A stretch of 64,000 nucleotides of DNA from Paracoccus sp. (in: a-proteobacteria) (GTDB lineage Bacteria > Pseudomonadota > Alphaproteobacteria > Rhodobacterales > Rhodobacteraceae), in NCBI RefSeq assembly GCF_030538695.1, contig NZ_JAUNTN010000001.1:145745-209744 (forward strand). The letters are read 5' to 3'. Under the pieces are notes generated by a model. It was not told where the DNA came from. It did no database searches and worked only from the letters and a program-made list of their open reading frames with translations. This document shows positions 45,003 through 54,402 of this stretch, one piece after another (the first letter of the stretch is position 1; each line of letters begins with the position of its first letter). The translations under genes were made by a program, and so were the position numbers.

Positions 45003-46661
45003 ATGAAGATCTGGTCAAATTTATCGCCGATTCGAAAGGACCGGGTTTTGCAAAAATTGCAGGACTATTGGAGCGACAGAAGCTCGCAACAGAAAATCAC
45101 GCTGGTGGCCGCATTCGTGGGCACGTTTCTGGCCATTGCCGCCTTTGCCGTAATGGCAAACCGGCCCAGCATGGCGCTGCTTTATGCCGGGCTTGATCCG
45201 CAGCAGGCGGGCGAGGTGGTGGCCGGCGTCGAACGATCCGGCGTCCCCTACGAGGTGCGCGGCGATTCGATCTATGTCGATTCGCGCCAGCGCGACAAAT
45301 TGCGCATGGATCTGGCCGGACAGGGCCTGCCTGCCGCAGGCGGTGCGGGCTATGAAATTCTGGACGGCATGTCGGGTTTCGGCACCACCTCGCAGATGTT
45401 CGACGCCGCCTATTGGCGCGCGAAAGAGGGCGAGCTGGCCCGCACCATTCTGGCGCTGCCCAATATCAAGACCGCGCGCGTGCATCTGGCCGTCGCCAAC
45501 CAGCGCGGGCTGCGGCGCGAATCGGCGGCCTCGGCCTCGGTCACGCTGACCACCAGTGGCGCGGCGGTGACGCGGCAGCAGGCTGCGGCGCTGAAATATC
45601 TGGTTTCCTCGGGTGTGCCGGGGATGGACCCGGAAAAGGTCGCCGTGATCGACAGCGAACGCGGCATGGTCGCCACGGCCGAGGATATGGCGGGCGCAGA
45701 TCGCGCCGCCGACATGAAGCGCAACGTCGAACGGATTCTGGAACCGCATGTCGGCTTTGGCAACGCCATCGTCGAACTGAATCTGGATCTGGTCACAGAG
45801 CGCGAACAGATGACCGAACAGCGCTTCGACCCGACCCAGCGGGCGATGATTTCGCAAGTGACCGAGGAAACCTCGGATCAAAGCAACTCGCAGGGGGCGG
45901 GCGCGGTCACGGCGGCCTCGAACCTGCCCGAAGGTCAGCAGGGCGCGGGTGATTCGACGCAATCGAACCGTTCGGAAAACCGTCAGCAGGCCAATTTCGA
46001 GGTCAGCAGCATCACCCGCGAAGTGCTGCGTCAGCCCGGATCGGTGCGCCGCATGACCGTCGCCGTGCTGGTCAACGGCGTGGCGCAGGACAGCGGCCAG
46101 ATCGTGCCGCGCCCCGAAGCCGAACTGGAAGCGATCCGCGAACTGGTGGCCTCGGCAGTTGGCTTTGATGCGGAACGCGGCGATCAGATCACGGTGAAAT
46201 CGCTGCCCTTTGCCGCGCTTGGTCAGGATGGCACGCTGGCCTCGCCCGCGGGGCTGATGGACCGGCTGGACCCGAATGGCCTAGCACGGCTGGCCATCAT
46301 CGGGCTGTTCGCGCTGGCGGTTGCCTTTGTGGTGCTGCGGCCCATGCTGCGCGGGCGCAATGGCGCGGGTGCGGCGGCGAACACGACCGGCACCGCTTTG
46401 CTGGACGACAGCCGGCCCGCAGCAGGCGGCGCGCTGCCCGCAGCAGCATCCCCGCAGGCAGCCCCCGGCATCATTGAACCGCCGCAATCGCTGGCCGGGC
46501 TTGATGCCGCCCTGATCGGGCAGACCCCGGCCCCGGCGCAGCAATTGTCGCTGCCGCCCGCCGATCCCGTCGCCCGGCTGCGCAACATGATGAAAGACCG
46601 GCAGGATGAAAGCATGAAGATCCTGTCCAACTGGATCGACAAGAAAGAAGGCGCCGCATGA
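45003..46661 (+). CDS. fliF: Flagellar MS-ring protein FliF
   Basis: The 552-residue protein has a membrane helix around residues 30-50, then the ring-building motif domain with ALLYAGLDPQQAGEVV and YEVRGDSIYV, and KTARVHLAVANQRGL. A second helix is near residue 425, and the C-terminal tail ends LRNMMKDRQDESMKILSNWI, which binds FliG. It anchors the basal body in the inner membrane. It is first of the rightward operon. Confidence 0.95.
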   Translation: MKIWSNLSPIRKDRVLQKLQDYWSDRSSQQKITLVAAFVGTFLAIAAFAVMANRPSMALLYAGLDPQQAGEVVAGVERSGVPYEVRGDSIYVDSRQRDKLRMDLAGQGLPAAGGAGYEILDGMSGFGTTSQMFDAAYWRAKEGELARTILALPNIKTARVHLAVANQRGLRRESAASASVTLTTSGAAVTRQQAAALKYLVSSGVPGMDPEKVAVIDSERGMVATAEDMAGADRAADMKRNVERILEPHVGFGNAIVELNLDLVTEREQMTEQRFDPTQRAMISQVTEETSDQSNSQGAGAVTAASNLPEGQQGAGDSTQSNRSENRQQANFEVSSITREVLRQPGSVRRMTVAVLVNGVAQDSGQIVPRPEAELEAIRELVASAVGFDAERGDQITVKSLPFAALGQDGTLASPAGLMDRLDPNGLARLAIIGLFALAVAFVVLRPMLRGRNGAGAAANTTGTALLDDSRPAAGGALPAAASPQAAPGIIEPPQSLAGLDAALIGQTPAPAQQLSLPPADPVARLRNMMKDRQDESMKILSNWIDKKEGAA

Positions 46662-47218
46662 GCCTGCCCGTCCTGAAACTGGAATCCTTCACATCGGCGG
46701 GCAGCATGTCGCGCGTGGCCGCAGCCGCTGCCCGTGCCGCGCTGGACGAGGCCTATCAGCGCGGCGTCGCCGACGGGCGCAGCGCACAGCACAACAGCGA
46801 AACGGCTGCGCTGACCGCCGCCTTGCAGGAAATGGCGCAGCAGATCGCCGCCGACGAAACCCGCCGCACGGAATTGCGGCGCGAGGCGGTGGCCGCGCTG
46901 GCCCCCATCCTTGGTGCCATGCTGGATGCAGTCGCCCCCATGGGCACCGCCCGCCGGCTGGAACAGGATCTGGTCAGCGAACTGACCCGTCTGGCGCGGC
47001 AGACGCCGCCTGTCGCCTGTCAGATCGCCTGTTCGGCCGAGATGCGGGCCATGGTCGAACGCTGCGCCGCCGATGCCGGGATGACCGCAATCGACATCAT
47101 CGAACAGCCGCTGGGGCAGAGCCTGCATCTTGGCCTGTCCGGCGGGCATATCGAATTTTCCCAGGATCAGGTCGTGCAATCCGTGCGCCGCCTGATCGCC
47201 GAAATCCAGGAGGATTGA
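46658..47218 (+). CDS. FliH-like flagellar assembly protein
   Basis: The 186-residue protein overlaps fliF by 4 bp. It is largely helical, with ALDEAYQRGVADGRSAQHNS corresponding to the FliH region that binds FliI, and a C-terminal globular part. FliH is expected at this locus, and no other gene occupies the slot. Sequence similarity is weak, so identity relies on position and shape. Confidence 0.65.
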   Translation: MSLPVLKLESFTSAGSMSRVAAAAARAALDEAYQRGVADGRSAQHNSETAALTAALQEMAQQIAADETRRTELRREAVAALAPILGAMLDAVAPMGTARRLEQDLVSELTRLARQTPPVACQIACSAEMRAMVERCAADAGMTAIDIIEQPLGQSLHLGLSGGHIEFSQDQVVQSVRRLIAEIQED

Positions 47219-47221
47219 CCT

Positions 47222-47479
47222 ATGGACGACCTGCACCGCCTTATCCAGACCGACGATATTCAGGTTGAAGTCACCATCCGTCTGGGCCGCACACGCCAGA
47301 CGGTGGCGCAACTGTCCTCGCTGCGCCCCGATGATGTGCTGACGCTGGATCAGGCCATTTCCGACGGGGTGGAAATCTGCGTCGGCGACAAGGTGATCGC
47401 GCGCGGCGAACTGACCGGCGACGGCTCGCCCGAGGATCGGCTCTGCGTCCGCATCATCGGCGCGGCGGAAACGGCGTGA
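47222..47479 (+). CDS. fliN: Flagellar switch C-ring protein FliN (short form)
   Basis: The 85-residue protein is just the SpoA (surface presentation of antigens) domain: VEVTIRLGRTRQTVAQLSSL, then GVEICVGDKVIARGEL. This is the C-ring part of FliN, without the longer N-terminal region of enterobacterial FliN. It lies 3 bp after the FliH-like gene, and its stop overlaps fliP. Confidence 0.92.
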   Translation: MDDLHRLIQTDDIQVEVTIRLGRTRQTVAQLSSLRPDDVLTLDQAISDGVEICVGDKVIARGELTGDGSPEDRLCVRIIGAAETA

Positions 47480-48201
47480 TGCCCCGCCGCTTGTTCGGGG
47501 CGGCGGCGGGCGGGCTGATCGCCACCCTGCCCGCGGCCGCACTGGCGCAGGATTTCGCCCTGCCCGGCGCGATGGCCGACGGGCTTGGCCAGAACGCAGT
47601 TCTGATCGTGCTGGCGATGACGATGTTGTCGCTGGCACCGGGCATCGCCATCATGGTGACGTGTTTTCCGTTTATCGTCACCGTGCTGTCGATCCTGCGT
47701 CAATCGATCGGCCTGCAACAATCGCCGCCCAACATGCTGATCGTCAGCCTGTCGATCTTTCTGACATGGTTCGTCATGGACCCGGTTCTGCGCGAGGCAT
47801 GGCAAGTGGCAGGCGCGCCGTTACGCGATGGCACGATCACATTGGGCCAGGCATTCGAACGGGGGATCGTGCCGTTTTCTGGCTTTATGCAGGCCCGCAC
47901 CAACCCTGATACGATGGCCGCACTGGCCGAAATCGCCCCCGCAGGCCCCGGCGGCGACGACCGTCTGGCGGTGCTGATCCCGTCCTTCATGCTGTCAGAA
48001 ATCCAGCGCGCCTTTGAAATCGGCTTTCTGATCGCCCTGCCGTTTCTGATTATCGACCTTGTGGTGTCGGCGGTGCTGATGTCGATGGGGATGATGATGG
48101 TGCCGCCGGTCGTCGTATCACTGCCCTTCAAACTGGCATTTTTCGTGGTGGTGGACGGCTGGACCCTGATCGCGCAGGCATTGGTGCGCAGCTATTCCTA
48201 G
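47479..48201 (+). CDS. fliP: Flagellar export gate protein FliP
   Basis: The 240-residue precursor has a cleavable signal (ATLPAAALAQ) and four membrane segments. The family signatures are FPFIVTVLSILRQSIGLQQSP, then VLIPSFMLSEIQRAFEIGF and MGMMMVPPVVVSLPFKLAFF. FliP forms the export pore with FliQ and FliR. ATG 47479 overlaps the fliN stop (TGATG). It is last of the rightward flagellar operon. Confidence 0.95.
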   Translation: MPRRLFGAAAGGLIATLPAAALAQDFALPGAMADGLGQNAVLIVLAMTMLSLAPGIAIMVTCFPFIVTVLSILRQSIGLQQSPPNMLIVSLSIFLTWFVMDPVLREAWQVAGAPLRDGTITLGQAFERGIVPFSGFMQARTNPDTMAALAEIAPAGPGGDDRLAVLIPSFMLSEIQRAFEIGFLIALPFLIIDLVVSAVLMSMGMMMVPPVVVSLPFKLAFFVVVDGWTLIAQALVRSYS

Positions 48202-48218
48202 CGGGGCGGGGCAAATGC

Positions 48219-48249
48219 TTGAAGCCCCCCTGACCGTCTGTGCTAGACT
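48219..48249 (+). promoter_or_regulatory. Candidate promoter of qhpR
   Basis: TTGAAG at 48219-48224 and the extended -10 TGCTAGACT at 48241-48249 lie 19 bp apart, rather wide. A hairpin GGGGCG / CGCCCC follows in the 5' leader. It could end the fliP message or shape qhpR translation. Confidence 0.35.
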
Positions 48250-48303
48250 GCCCGGAAAAACCAACGGGGCGGGTGAAATCGCCCCCCTGACGGGAGACCG
48301 GGG

Positions 48304-49272
48304 ATGCAGACAAGCTGGATACGCAGCGCGATTGCGGTGCCGATTTTGGGCTTGCCGCTGGAAGCGGCGGGCACCACCCACATGCCCCTGTCCAGCTTTA
48401 CCCAACTAATGGAAAACGAGCGCCGCCACCGGCCCACCGCCGATGCCTGGCGCAGCGGAGAGGCGATGCAACTGGAATCGCTGTCGCAACTGGGCCAAGC
48501 CATCGGCAACAGCCGCAATCTGGGCGAGGCGCTGAAAACCTTTGCGCATGGCTTTCCGCTGCTGCAATCGAACACCAGCGTCGAATTGAGCATCATGGAT
48601 CACGAAGCCCATGTTTCCTATCGCGTGCTGGACCCGCATATCTGGCCGCGCCGGGCCGATGCGGAACTGTCGCTGGGGCTGATCCGGGGCATCTGCGCCC
48701 GCTTTGGCATCAGCCGCGATGCTGTTCTTGGCGTCAGCTTTGAACACGAACCGGATGGCGCAACCCGCGATCTGGTCCAGCATCTTGGCGTCGCGCCAGC
48801 CTTTGGCCGCGATGAAAACCGCCTGCGGCTGGCGGTCTCGGCCCTGTCGAACCGGCCCGTCGTGGCGCGGCATGACGATTACACCGCAAGCTGGCGGCAG
48901 CTTGAACAGGCCCTGCGGCGGCAGCGCAGCGACACCGATTTGTCGGCGCGGGTTTACAGCCACATCCTGCAACGCATCGGCCACGGCCCCGCCTCGCAGG
49001 CCGATACCGCCGACGCCCTTGGCATATCTGAACGCAGCCTGCGGCGCGGTCTGGCCGCACAGGGCAGCAGCTTCAGCGAGATCATGGAAAACTGCCGCCG
49101 GATGCAGGGTTATGCGCTGCTGACCCGTTCGGACCGGCCCTTGTCGGAAATCGCGCTGTTGCTGGGCTATTCCGACCAGACCGCCTTTTCGCGGGCATTC
49201 GCCCGCTGGTATGGGGTGCCCCCGCGGGAATTGCGCCGCTCGGGCGCGCTGGAGGAAAGCGTGATCCGCTGA
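48304..49272 (+). CDS. qhpR: AraC-family activator QhpR
   Basis: The 322-residue protein has an N-terminal arabinose-binding-type domain (LGQAIGNSRNLGEALKTFAH) and a C-terminal AraC helix-turn-helix pair: ADALGISERSLRRGLAAQGS and LSEIALLLGYSDQTAFSRAF. It is at the far end of the qhp gene set, facing qhpF, the position of QhpR in Paracoccus denitrificans, where it activates the qhp operon in response to primary amines. Its last 106 bp overlap the antiparallel qhpF end. Confidence 0.83.
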   Translation: MQTSWIRSAIAVPILGLPLEAAGTTHMPLSSFTQLMENERRHRPTADAWRSGEAMQLESLSQLGQAIGNSRNLGEALKTFAHGFPLLQSNTSVELSIMDHEAHVSYRVLDPHIWPRRADAELSLGLIRGICARFGISRDAVLGVSFEHEPDGATRDLVQHLGVAPAFGRDENRLRLAVSALSNRPVVARHDDYTASWRQLEQALRRQRSDTDLSARVYSHILQRIGHGPASQADTADALGISERSLRRGLAAQGSSFSEIMENCRRMQGYALLTRSDRPLSEIALLLGYSDQTAFSRAFARWYGVPPRELRRSGALEESVIR

Positions 49273-50894
49273 TCGAACCGCCCTTCGCGGACGGGGCCGG
49301 CATGGGCGATGAAGATGCGCACGCGATCCGCCAGTGCGGCGTCAAGGGCGGCCAGAATGCGGCGGCAGCTTGATTGGTCAAGCTCGGAAAAACTTTCGTC
49401 AAAGATCATGATGCGAGCCGGGCGCAGCACTGCGCGGGCCAACGCAATCTTTTGCCGCATCCCGCCCGACAGATTGGCCCCGGTTTCGGCCACCGCCGCG
49501 CTCAGCCCCCCGGCCGCCTGCGCCCAATCGGCCAGATCAGCCACCCGCAGCGCGCGCCACAGCCTGTCGTCATCGGCATCGGGTGCCGCAAGGCGCAGGT
49601 TGTCGCCGATGCTGCCGCGCAGCACGGCGGGCCGCTGATCCAGATGGGTGATGTGATCTGCCAGCGCATCGGGGCGCAGGGTCGTGACATCGACCCCGCC
49701 CAGCGTGACGGCCCCCTGTTCCAGCGGCGCGGCGCGGCTGGCCAGCGCCAGCAGCCGCGATTTGCCGATCCCCGATGGCCCGTCGATCAGCACGCGGCTG
49801 CCCGGCAGGATCGTGGCCGTCACCGGCGCGTGCAAAGCCCCCACCGCCCGCGCGCCGCAAAACACCAGAGCGCCCGGCAGCGGGTCATCGCCATGACCGG
49901 GACGCGCGGCAGAGACAACGCCATCCAGCCGCCCCATCGCCACCCGCGCCATCGCCTGCGCGTGATACAGCCCCAGCAGATTGCGCAGCGGGCCGGACAG
50001 CATCCCGGCATAGGCCAGAAAGGCGACCAGCGTGCCGATCTGCCACTCGCCCCGGATGACCAGCCAGCCCCCGATCAGCAGCACCGCCGCGCGGGTCAGC
50101 GCCGCAAGGATCTGGCTGACCGCGCCGACGGTTTCGCCCCACAGCCGCTGCCGCAGCAGCTGGCCGATCTGCAACCGCTGCACCTGCGCCAGATCGGCCT
50201 GCCGCGCGCCCACCGCCCCCATCGCGCGCAGCATGGGTGCCGCGGACAGGTTTTCCGCCAGCAGCGACGACAGATCGCCGCGCAGGCCTCGGCTCTGCTC
50301 GGCCAGCGCCTGCGTGCGCCGCCGGGCGCGCGACAGAAAGGCCAGTTCCAGCGGCGCAAAAACCGCAGGCAGCAGCGCCAGCCGCCAATCCAGCGCCAGC
50401 ATCAGGCCAAGCCCTCCGACCAGCCGGAACAGCGCCCCCACCGCCACCAGCACACTGTCAAAGGCAAAGCTCTGGATCGTGGCGCAATCGCCGTCCAGCC
50501 GGGTCATCGCCTCGCCCAGCGGCAGGTCTGGCTGGGCCGGATCGCGCGCCATCGCCGCATCGGTGACGGTCAGCCGCAGATCAGCCAGCATCCGCGCCGA
50601 GGCCCGCAAATGCAGCAGCGAATTGACCATCCCCAGCGCGACGCTCAGCAGCCCCAGCACAAAGGCAAGCGCCGACCACCGCAGCAGCGCGGGCATGTCG
50701 CGGGCCATGATCCCCTGATCTATGACCTGCTTGGTCAGCAACGGCAGCATCAGCCCCACACCCGCCGCGATCAGCGAACTGGCCAGCACCACCGCCGCAG
50801 CCGGCAGCGTGCGCGCGACGACCGGCGGCATCCAGCCGCCCGCCACGCCCTGAAACAGCCCGCGCGTCAGCCAGCGGGACAGCCGCGCCCGCAT
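49167..50894 (-). CDS. qhpF: ABC exporter QhpF for the crosslinked QhpC subunit
   Basis: The 575-residue half-transporter has about six membrane helices in residues 20-300 and a nucleotide-binding domain with Walker A DGPSGIGKSRLLAL, signature LSGGMRQKIALARAVL, Walker B RIMIFDESFSELD and a histidine in IFIAHAGPV. In P. denitrificans QhpF exports the thioether-crosslinked gamma subunit to the periplasm. No peptidase domain is fused, in line with the separate protease QhpE just upstream. The final 35 residues or so extend into DNA antisense to the qhpR helix-turn-helix and look low in family similarity. Confidence 0.87.
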   Translation of the reverse strand: MRARLSRWLTRGLFQGVAGGWMPPVVARTLPAAAVVLASSLIAAGVGLMLPLLTKQVIDQGIMARDMPALLRWSALAFVLGLLSVALGMVNSLLHLRASARMLADLRLTVTDAAMARDPAQPDLPLGEAMTRLDGDCATIQSFAFDSVLVAVGALFRLVGGLGLMLALDWRLALLPAVFAPLELAFLSRARRRTQALAEQSRGLRGDLSSLLAENLSAAPMLRAMGAVGARQADLAQVQRLQIGQLLRQRLWGETVGAVSQILAALTRAAVLLIGGWLVIRGEWQIGTLVAFLAYAGMLSGPLRNLLGLYHAQAMARVAMGRLDGVVSAARPGHGDDPLPGALVFCGARAVGALHAPVTATILPGSRVLIDGPSGIGKSRLLALASRAAPLEQGAVTLGGVDVTTLRPDALADHITHLDQRPAVLRGSIGDNLRLAAPDADDDRLWRALRVADLADWAQAAGGLSAAVAETGANLSGGMRQKIALARAVLRPARIMIFDESFSELDQSSCRRILAALDAALADRVRIFIAHAGPVREGRFDQRITLSSSAPERRNSRGGTPYQRANAREKAVWSE

Positions 50895-51550
50895 CAGCCG
50901 CGCCTTTCCGCACCGTGAAAGCTGGCTCGCCGGGTCAGCAGCCCGGTGGCGGCGGCAACATCGTCAACCATCTCGCCCGCCGCCAGCATCGCGGCCAGAT
51001 GCCCGGCCAGCCGCGCCGCGCCCAGACTGGCACCGCCAATGCCGCCGGGGCGGTGTTCGGGGGAATCGCACCATGCGCCAAACAGCGCCGGTCCAAGCGC
51101 GGAAATCTGATCCCACCCACAGCGCGCATCCCCGGTCGCGGCGATGACGCCGGGATAGGCCGCCGGAAAACAAGGCGCGCCCTGTGCCGGATGAGCGGCC
51201 ACCAGCAGCAGGCCGGGGCGCAGGATCGACTGAACGGCGGTGCGCAGGGCGGCACGATCTTCGCGCAGGCCAAGGCTCAGACAGATCAGCCGGGGCGGAT
51301 CGGGCAGCCCCGCCAGCCAGCGCAGCGCCGCCGCCACCCGCACGGCACTGGTCAGCGGGCGGTCGTGAAACACCTGCGCGTGAATGATATGGGCCGCAGG
51401 GCAGGCGCGGGAAATGATCCCCGCGACCGCCGTGCCATGCCCCAGGGCATCGGGCGTCTGGGGCGAAGTGGACCCGTCAGCCAGAAAGGCGCGGCCCTCG
51501 CCGATTGCCTGCTCTGGCCCGCCGCTGTCAACGACGCCGACTCGGATCAT
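50894..51550 (-). CDS. qhpE: Subtilisin-like leader protease QhpE
   Basis: The 218-residue protein has the serine-protease triad in family order: aspartate in VGVVDSGG, histidine in ALGHGTAVAGI, serine in GIGGASLGAARLAGH. It is short for a subtilase, with no signal peptide, so it acts in the cytosol. QhpE of P. denitrificans removes the 28-residue leader of QhpC after QhpD crosslinking. It overlaps qhpB by 4 bp and qhpF by 1 bp. Confidence 0.88.
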   Translation of the reverse strand: MIRVGVVDSGGPEQAIGEGRAFLADGSTSPQTPDALGHGTAVAGIISRACPAAHIIHAQVFHDRPLTSAVRVAAALRWLAGLPDPPRLICLSLGLREDRAALRTAVQSILRPGLLLVAAHPAQGAPCFPAAYPGVIAATGDARCGWDQISALGPALFGAWCDSPEHRPGGIGGASLGAARLAGHLAAMLAAGEMVDDVAAATGLLTRRASFHGAERRG

Positions 51551-52623
51551 CCGTCATCCCGCTGAAACATCCGCACGCTGGACAACGACATCGAGACCCC
51601 GCCGGGCAAATCGACCTGCCCCTTTTTTTCCAGCGTTTCGGCGTCATAGGCCGCCAGATCCGACAGCGCCCCGCCCAGCCAGACGGTGCTGCCATCATGC
51701 GAGACGTTCACCGAATAATAGCTGTGCGGCAGCGAGACCCGCCGGATCGGCTCGCCCTTGATGGCATCAAAGGATTCCAGCACGTTATAGGCGCCGTAAA
51801 TCCGCGTCCGGTCGGGGTTCGATGCGGTCGAGAAATAGAACACGTCCATCGCCCGCACATCGCGCATATCCAGCTGGCCGCTGTCCAGATCCAGCGTCAG
51901 CAGGCCGGTGCGAAAGGTTTCGGGATCATCGGCGGCACCATCCTTGCGCGCCATATAAAAGGGCGTCACCAGCCGGTTGCTGGTTTCATACTGGCTCCAG
52001 ACGGCCAGTACGTCGGGCAGGGTGTAATCATCGGCCCTCCAGCTATGAACCGGTTGCGCCTCAAGCTGTTCGCCGCTGGCCGGGTCAAAGCTGTAAAGGT
52101 CGCGCCCCAGCCCAAAGATGCGGCTGCCATCGGTGGACCATGCCATCAGGGTGATCTGACGCGGCGCGGGAAAGGTGCTGCGCAGCGTCATCGTGGCGGT
52201 GTCATACAGGGCGATCCGCGTCGGCTGGACCTGAAATTCCGAAGCCAGCATCCGCACCGGCGATTGATAGACCGCCAGCGTCGCGCCATCGGGCGACAGC
52301 GCCACGCCGAACAGGCTTTTGACCCGCTCATCATCGGTGGACATATCGACACGAGCCAGCGTTTCGCCGGTCATCAGATCGACTTTCAGCAGGCTTTCGG
52401 TGCGGTTCACGTTGACATAGGCGGTGCGGCCATCGGGCGAGACTACCGGCACCGCCGCCATCGGACCTGATCCGGCGGGCAGTTCGATCACCTTGTCCAC
52501 GGCCATCTTGCCGGCATCGACCACGACCAGCTTGTCAGGCCGGATCGGGGCCAGCAGATATTCGCCCGACATGGCCGGACCGGCCAGCGCCATGCCCGCG
52601 ATCAGGGGAAACAGCATACGCAT
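51547..52623 (-). CDS. qhpB: Quinohemoprotein amine dehydrogenase beta subunit QhpB
   Basis: The start at ATG 52623 gives MRMLFPLIAGMALAGPAMS, a Sec signal, and 358 residues. The mature part is a beta-propeller of repeating units such as VVSPDGRTAYVNVNR, VALSPDGATLAVY and NVSHDGSTVWLGG. This is the seven-bladed subunit that closes the active site of the amine dehydrogenase and carries no cofactor. It lies 4 bp after qhpC. Confidence 0.92.
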   Translation of the reverse strand: MRMLFPLIAGMALAGPAMSGEYLLAPIRPDKLVVVDAGKMAVDKVIELPAGSGPMAAVPVVSPDGRTAYVNVNRTESLLKVDLMTGETLARVDMSTDDERVKSLFGVALSPDGATLAVYQSPVRMLASEFQVQPTRIALYDTATMTLRSTFPAPRQITLMAWSTDGSRIFGLGRDLYSFDPASGEQLEAQPVHSWRADDYTLPDVLAVWSQYETSNRLVTPFYMARKDGAADDPETFRTGLLTLDLDSGQLDMRDVRAMDVFYFSTASNPDRTRIYGAYNVLESFDAIKGEPIRRVSLPHSYYSVNVSHDGSTVWLGGALSDLAAYDAETLEKKGQVDLPGGVSMSLSSVRMFQRDDG

Positions 52624-52627
52624 CGGA

Positions 52628-52951
52628 TCAGCCTTTCTGCGGGAAAACGGATTGCAGGTTGCGCCAGTTGGTGACGGGATCGGCGGCATCTGCGCCCCAG
52701 TCGGGATAGGTGTTCAGCGTGTCGGCCACCTGTGCGGGCCACCAGCAGGGATCGGCGCAGCCATACAGGTCGGCCTCCATCGGCTGGCACAGGTTGGACA
52801 GGGCGCCAAAGGCGTCCACCTCCCACCCCGGATCAAAGGATGTGGTGCAGCCGACAAGGCTGTTCATCGCCACGACCTCATCGGCGCGGCCTTCGGCCTC
52901 GGCCTCGGCCAGTGCTTTGGCTTTGGCATTGGCGGGGGTCAGGTGCTTCAT
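52628..52951 (-). CDS. qhpC: Quinohemoprotein amine dehydrogenase gamma subunit QhpC (CTQ carrier)
   Basis: The 107-residue precursor starts at ATG 52951 after GGAGG and overlaps qhpD by 4 bp. Residues 1-28 (ending ADEVVA) are the leader; residue 29 would be mature position 1. With that numbering all crosslink residues fall where they are in P. denitrificans: Cys7-Glu16, Cys27-Asp33, Cys41-Asp49 (thioethers) and Cys37-Trp43 (the CTQ quinone). The core [13 protein letters not shown] holds Cys37, Cys41 and Trp43. It is the catalytic subunit, which oxidises primary amines to aldehydes in the periplasm. Confidence 0.96.
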   Translation of the reverse strand: MKHLTPANAKAKALAEAEAEGRADEVVAMNSLVGCTTSFDPGWEVDAFGALSNLCQPMEADLYGCADPCWWPAQVADTLNTYPDWGADAADPVTNWRNLQSVFPQKG

Positions 52952-54393
52952 TGGATAACCTCCTGTGCGGGGCGGGTGCGCGGCGCAAGCTGGGTGCGAA
53001 AGAAGGACGGGTTGGCCTGCATGATGCGGACATAGGATTCGATGCCGAAATCCACCCAGTCGCGCATCAGATCGCAGTAGTGATAGACCGGCGCGAAAGG
53101 GTCGCCCTGCCGCGCATAGGATTCGTGGTAACAGCCGCCCGCGCAGATCGCGCGGATGCGGCAGGTGGTGCAGCCCATGCCGCTGCGGTCCTGCGCCTTT
53201 TCGACAAAGGCCGCCAGTTTCGGCACGTCGATCCCGTCCGCGACATTGCCATAGGTCGGCTGACCCGAGCCGACAAAGCGGTGACACAGGTGCAGATCGC
53301 CCACGCGGTCCACCGCCAGCATCCCCAGACCGGCCCCGCAGGGCACGGCCTTTTTGGTGCCCTGCGCAATATCGGTCAGCAACTGGTGCATGTTGGAAAA
53401 GCCGATATTCTCGCCGCGGCAGGCGGCCTCGACATAGCGGCGGCCAAGGGTTTTCATATCCTCGAACGCCTGTTTCAGCGCCGCGCTGTCCAGATTGAAC
53501 ACCGAAATCGGGCCAGATGTGGCCGGGCCAAAGCCGACCTCGGCAAAGCCCAGATCGTCTTTCAGGTGGTCGTGAATGGCGATCACATCGGTAACGCCGC
53601 GCGTCAGCGTGACCCGCGCCCCCACCGGACGCGCGCGATAGCGCGACAGCAGCATCCGCACATTGCGCGCCACCAGATCATAGGTGCCCTTGCCGCCCAC
53701 CGTCTTGCGGTTGGTATCGTGCAGCGCCTTTGGCCCGTCCATACTGACTGTCAGGGCAAAGCGATGCGCGTCGAACCAATCGGCCAGTTCCGGCGTCAGC
53801 AGCGTGGCATTGGTGGTCAGCGAGAAATCCGCCACCTTGCCCAGTTCCGCCGCGCGCGGCCCGGCCCATTCGACCACCTGCCGGATCAGCGGCATGTTCG
53901 ACAAAGGCTCGCCGCCAAAGAATACGATGTTCACCCGGTCGCGCCCGGCGGCCTGTTTCAGCAACAATTCAACGCTGGCGCGGGCGGTGTCGAAGGACAT
54001 CTTTTCGCCCTTGGACGGGACCGCCAGATCCTCTTTATAGCAATAGGTGCAGGCCAGATTGCAGCCGGTGTTCACGTTCAGAATGATCGTGGACAGCGGA
54101 ATATCCTCGACCTGCACGATGGCGCGCGGTGTGCCTGCATCTGCGGCATCGCGCAGAATATCCAGCGCCATGAACGACTTGACACAATCGGCCAGCGCAT
54201 CCGGCCCGTGGTGGCCCAGTGCCGCGCGCAGGCTGTCGGCGTCGAACGCCTCGACCCCGCGCGACAGGTCGTAAAGATCGCGCGCCACCGGATCGAGTTC
54301 GAACAGCGAGGTCGAGGGAACATGCATCAGCATGGCGTGGCCGTCCACATCCACCCGATGCGCATTTTCCCGGATCAGTTTCAGCATTCCCAT
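52948..54393 (-). CDS. qhpD: Radical-SAM thioether-forming enzyme QhpD
   Basis: The 481-residue protein has the radical-SAM cluster motif CNLACTYC at residues 111-118, FFGGEPLSN, and a C-terminal SPASM domain with the cysteine pattern [15 protein letters not shown] and [17 protein letters not shown] for two auxiliary iron-sulfur clusters. It installs three Cys-to-Asp/Glu thioether bonds in QhpC in the cytosol before export. The N-terminal 90 residues likely recognise the QhpC leader. It starts 9 bp after qhpA. Confidence 0.96.
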   Translation of the reverse strand: MGMLKLIRENAHRVDVDGHAMLMHVPSTSLFELDPVARDLYDLSRGVEAFDADSLRAALGHHGPDALADCVKSFMALDILRDAADAGTPRAIVQVEDIPLSTIILNVNTGCNLACTYCYKEDLAVPSKGEKMSFDTARASVELLLKQAAGRDRVNIVFFGGEPLSNMPLIRQVVEWAGPRAAELGKVADFSLTTNATLLTPELADWFDAHRFALTVSMDGPKALHDTNRKTVGGKGTYDLVARNVRMLLSRYRARPVGARVTLTRGVTDVIAIHDHLKDDLGFAEVGFGPATSGPISVFNLDSAALKQAFEDMKTLGRRYVEAACRGENIGFSNMHQLLTDIAQGTKKAVPCGAGLGMLAVDRVGDLHLCHRFVGSGQPTYGNVADGIDVPKLAAFVEKAQDRSGMGCTTCRIRAICAGGCYHESYARQGDPFAPVYHYCDLMRDWVDFGIESYVRIMQANPSFFRTQLAPRTRPAQEVIQ

Positions 54394-54402
54394 GGCGGCA
54401 CC

